Positions 61,899 to 64,000 of a stretch of 64,000 bases of DNA are shown in pieces; within the stretch, counting starts at the first letter, position 1; each line of letters starts with the position of its first letter. A program made the position numbers and the translations under genes. Where the stretch lies: positions 2,743,925 to 2,807,924 of the forward strand of contig NW_020170384.1 of the NCBI RefSeq assembly GCF_000524195.1. Direction: 5' to 3'. Under the pieces are notes generated by a model, which was not told the origin of the DNA, did not search any database, and was given only the letters and a program-made list of their open reading frames with translations. The DNA is from Echinococcus granulosus (lineage: Eukaryota > Platyhelminthes > Cestoda > Cyclophyllidea > Taeniidae).

Positions 61899-63200
61899 TA
61901 CCTTTCTGGCCCCAGTTATAATCAGTAGATAAAGCAAATGGTGATGACGATGATACTAACGTCTATTTTTTCATGATTGTCTCCTCCAACGAACTAAATC
62001 AGCCAACCAGATTCTTGGAGTGTTTGTTTTGTTTGTTTGATGGGAGAGCTTTAGGCAAGAGACTTATGGACAAAGGTGTCCATTATTGTTCGATTTTTTG
62101 TATCCCCTACCCGCACCTTCGTCTGTGTGTGCGTGTGTTTGAGCCAGAGACACAAACTTTCCCAAGCTTCCTCTTTTTTCTTATCGATGTGATTTTGTGA
62201 GTGTGAATGAACCATCCCAGGAACCGTGGTTTTTTTCTCGTGTTGCTTTATTTTATTACATTATTATTGTTACAAGTATTCATACAGACTCTCACAAATA
62301 CATACACAGACATTGGAATATTAAAGTTGCTCACATTTAAGAATCACCGTCTATTTGCGTTAATGGTTGTATACATGTGTATATGCAAAGATGCTGTTTT
62401 ACTAAAAGTCGACTGCTGCTTCTCTCACTCGCGGGACTGGGTTAGATCTTGCGGTCACAAGTTGGTGGAACGGTAGCGTCTCACTCTTAGCCACCATGAG
62501 AGCCTCTCAGCATGCAGTTTGGCGGTGAAAGTAGTTTATATACTTGGACACAATTATTCCAATGTTGAACGGGATCAATACGCCAGGGAGTGGTGCTTCG
62601 TAGAATTGAAATGCATTCCCAGAAGTTCAAAGTCGCAGTAGCACCAAGTCGATCGACATTAACAAATCGCGGCAAGAGCGGTCAGTTGATCGGTCGAAGA
62701 TGTCACGCCACCAGTTTTCACAGCATAATTGTTACGGTTCGCTTGAAGGAATCAAATAACATATTTCTCCTCTCCCAGTCCACCCAATCCATCCGTCCGG
62801 ACGATTTTTGATAGGCTTGACACTTGCAGACGGGAGTGAAAAGTATTTTTAGATAAATGGGAAAGGGCATTTTGAACGCTTAAGGTGTAGCATGATTCAT
62901 CAGGGTTAACCTACCATCCTATTTAGCTGAATTAGTAAGAAAAGAGAAATAGTCGCAATCACAGAAGTGGCTTTTTGGCTAAAAAATTCGAGAAATATTT
63001 CTTAAATTCGCATCAATTCCGCGGGGTTGCTGGGATGGTAAATTGTGCCACACAGGCAAGAAAATCGATTTCGCCCTTGAAGAAAATCGATATACTCGTC
63101 CATTTAAGCGTCGTGAATCTCGCAACCTTGAGGAGGCCATTTTGACTTGAGCTCTACGTGCAAATTTGCATGTTGTAACCTTGCATTTTTCTAGAAGAAA
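61899..63200. other. Menin 3' region and intergenic sequence
   Basis: AT-rich, with no supported exon. Candidate 3' end sequences for menin (GATAAA near 61929, and T-rich stretches to 62280) are weak. Confidence 0.4.
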
Positions 63201-63297
63201 ATGTCCATTTCGGCGCGCCACAATCTTATGAATGGGTTCTGTGAACGAAAGAAGACGTATGCCACATTGCTTCAGTCTTTTAAGCCATCATCAAACA
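63201..63297 (+). CDS. Candidate first coding exon of an unknown gene
   Basis: A good acceptor (TTGCATTTTTCTAG, ending 63194) sits six bases before an ATG whose frame codes for MSISARHNLMNGFCERKKTY and about 12 more residues, then meets a donor AACA|GTAAGC at 63298. A second donor AGG|GTGAGA is also in frame. It would continue beyond the window. I do not recognise the sequence, and a minus-strand frame overlaps it, so it could be chance. Confidence 0.28.
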
Positions 63298-63648
63298 GTA
63301 AGCAGAGGGTGAGATTAATTTCTATTTAAAACAGGCTTTCTTGTTCCCTTGAAGTTAACGAGTCGGTGGGGGACACCAGGGCTTTTGAAAGCCTCTTTAA
63401 GGCTCAAATGAAATGTTGAAGGGGAGTGGAAACAGTTTCGTGGAGTGTGCATAGGTCACAGAGGCGCGATGAGGGTTTGGCTGTCTTTACCATATTTTTC
63501 AGAGATATTGACGTCTGTCACGTGCTGACGCAAAATCGATAAAATGTATGTGACGTTCGGAATATTTACTCGATAAATCTTGCAAAAGCTTGATGCTACT
63601 GGGTTGGAGCTTTGCCCTTTCTCCTGTGCCATTTACTCTGATCCTTAG

Positions 63649-64000
63649 TCACATGTATCTTGGATTTTCAAAAACACCGATGTACTTCATAATCCCCACC
63701 AGGCCGGTAACTTGGTTGCGAGTTGAAGTGCATTTTGCTCTCCATTGCTGAAGTCTTCTTTTTAAACGTTTCTCATGGTTTATCCCTAGTTTTAAAAGGT
63801 CCTCTTTGGTATCAGTTTTTTTTGGACTCGACTTTCCCTTTGTATTCGAGTCATTCATATCGCAATTGACTGATGCTTGATTGATATTGGGTTCCCTTTT
63901 TCAACAGAGCCATTTCTTGAACTGTTTTTGCCCTTCGTTGGCTATTTCACGATGGATTTGGCGACAGCGCTCTTGATAGCAGCCTTCTACTCCACTCTGC
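63649..64000 (-). CDS. 3' end of an unrecognised basic protein gene, partial
   Basis: Reading leftward from the window edge, exon 63906-63999 codes for SGVEGCYQERCRQIHREIA... ending FKKWL. The same frame would hit TGA at 63903-63901, but removing a 36-nt GT..AG segment (63905-63870) keeps the frame and continues with NCDMNDSNTKGKSSPKK, KEDLLKLGINHEKRLKRRLQ, and stops at 63649. The product is rich in Lys, Arg, Glu and Gln and probably helical. I do not recognise the family. It is cut by the window edge; the stop, short intron and C-terminal residues are inferred. Confidence 0.45.

Noticed and set aside
63901..63903. In-frame TGA as a selenocysteine codon
   Set aside because: The surrounding residues do not match a known selenoprotein, and a 36-nt GT..AG intron explains the TGA more simply.

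Overview
This is eukaryotic nuclear DNA from an invertebrate animal, most likely a flatworm and probably a tapeworm. The evidence is that coding sequence is split into many short exons bounded by GT..AG introns. Many introns are about 65-130 nt, one is only 31 nt, and others run to 1-3 kb. AATAAA signals follow two genes, and splice-acceptor-like sequences lie directly before several start codons, as expected where a spliced leader is trans-spliced. The organism call is inference; the intron/exon structure is read directly from the sequence.

Layout. 1-15843 is gene-poor, with a CpG-dense patch and several pairs of diverged repeats. 15844-17151 (+) is a gene of unrecognised family coding for at least 383 residues with a charged coiled coil. 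19800-43361 (+) is a complete FHOD-type formin. I rebuilt it as 27 coding exons whose phases agree at every junction (3933 nt, 1310 aa), running from the N-terminal GTPase-binding/inhibitory domain through proline-rich FH1 and FH2 to a DAD-like tail. 43362-48958 is mostly empty but contains a candidate alternative formin terminal exon at 44850-44932. 48959-50916 (+) is a type II DnaJ/Hsp40 co-chaperone of 4 exons (378 aa), with a GC-AG intron inside the J domain. 52700-61898 (+) is a menin (MEN1) orthologue of 8 exons (about 1183 aa), nearly twice the human length because of low-complexity insertions. At the right edge (63649-64000, -) is the 3' end of another gene, apparently with a 36-nt intron. 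A small candidate first exon on the + strand lies at 63201-63297.

The genes do not form a pathway. They are an actin-assembly factor, a chaperone, a chromatin scaffold and unidentified proteins, each with its own structure. I see no bacterial, viral or CRISPR-like content and no intact transposon. The most unusual material is in the splicing: two frame-neutral 42-nt microexons, alternative formin C-termini, a GC-AG intron, a possible poison exon and ultra-short introns.
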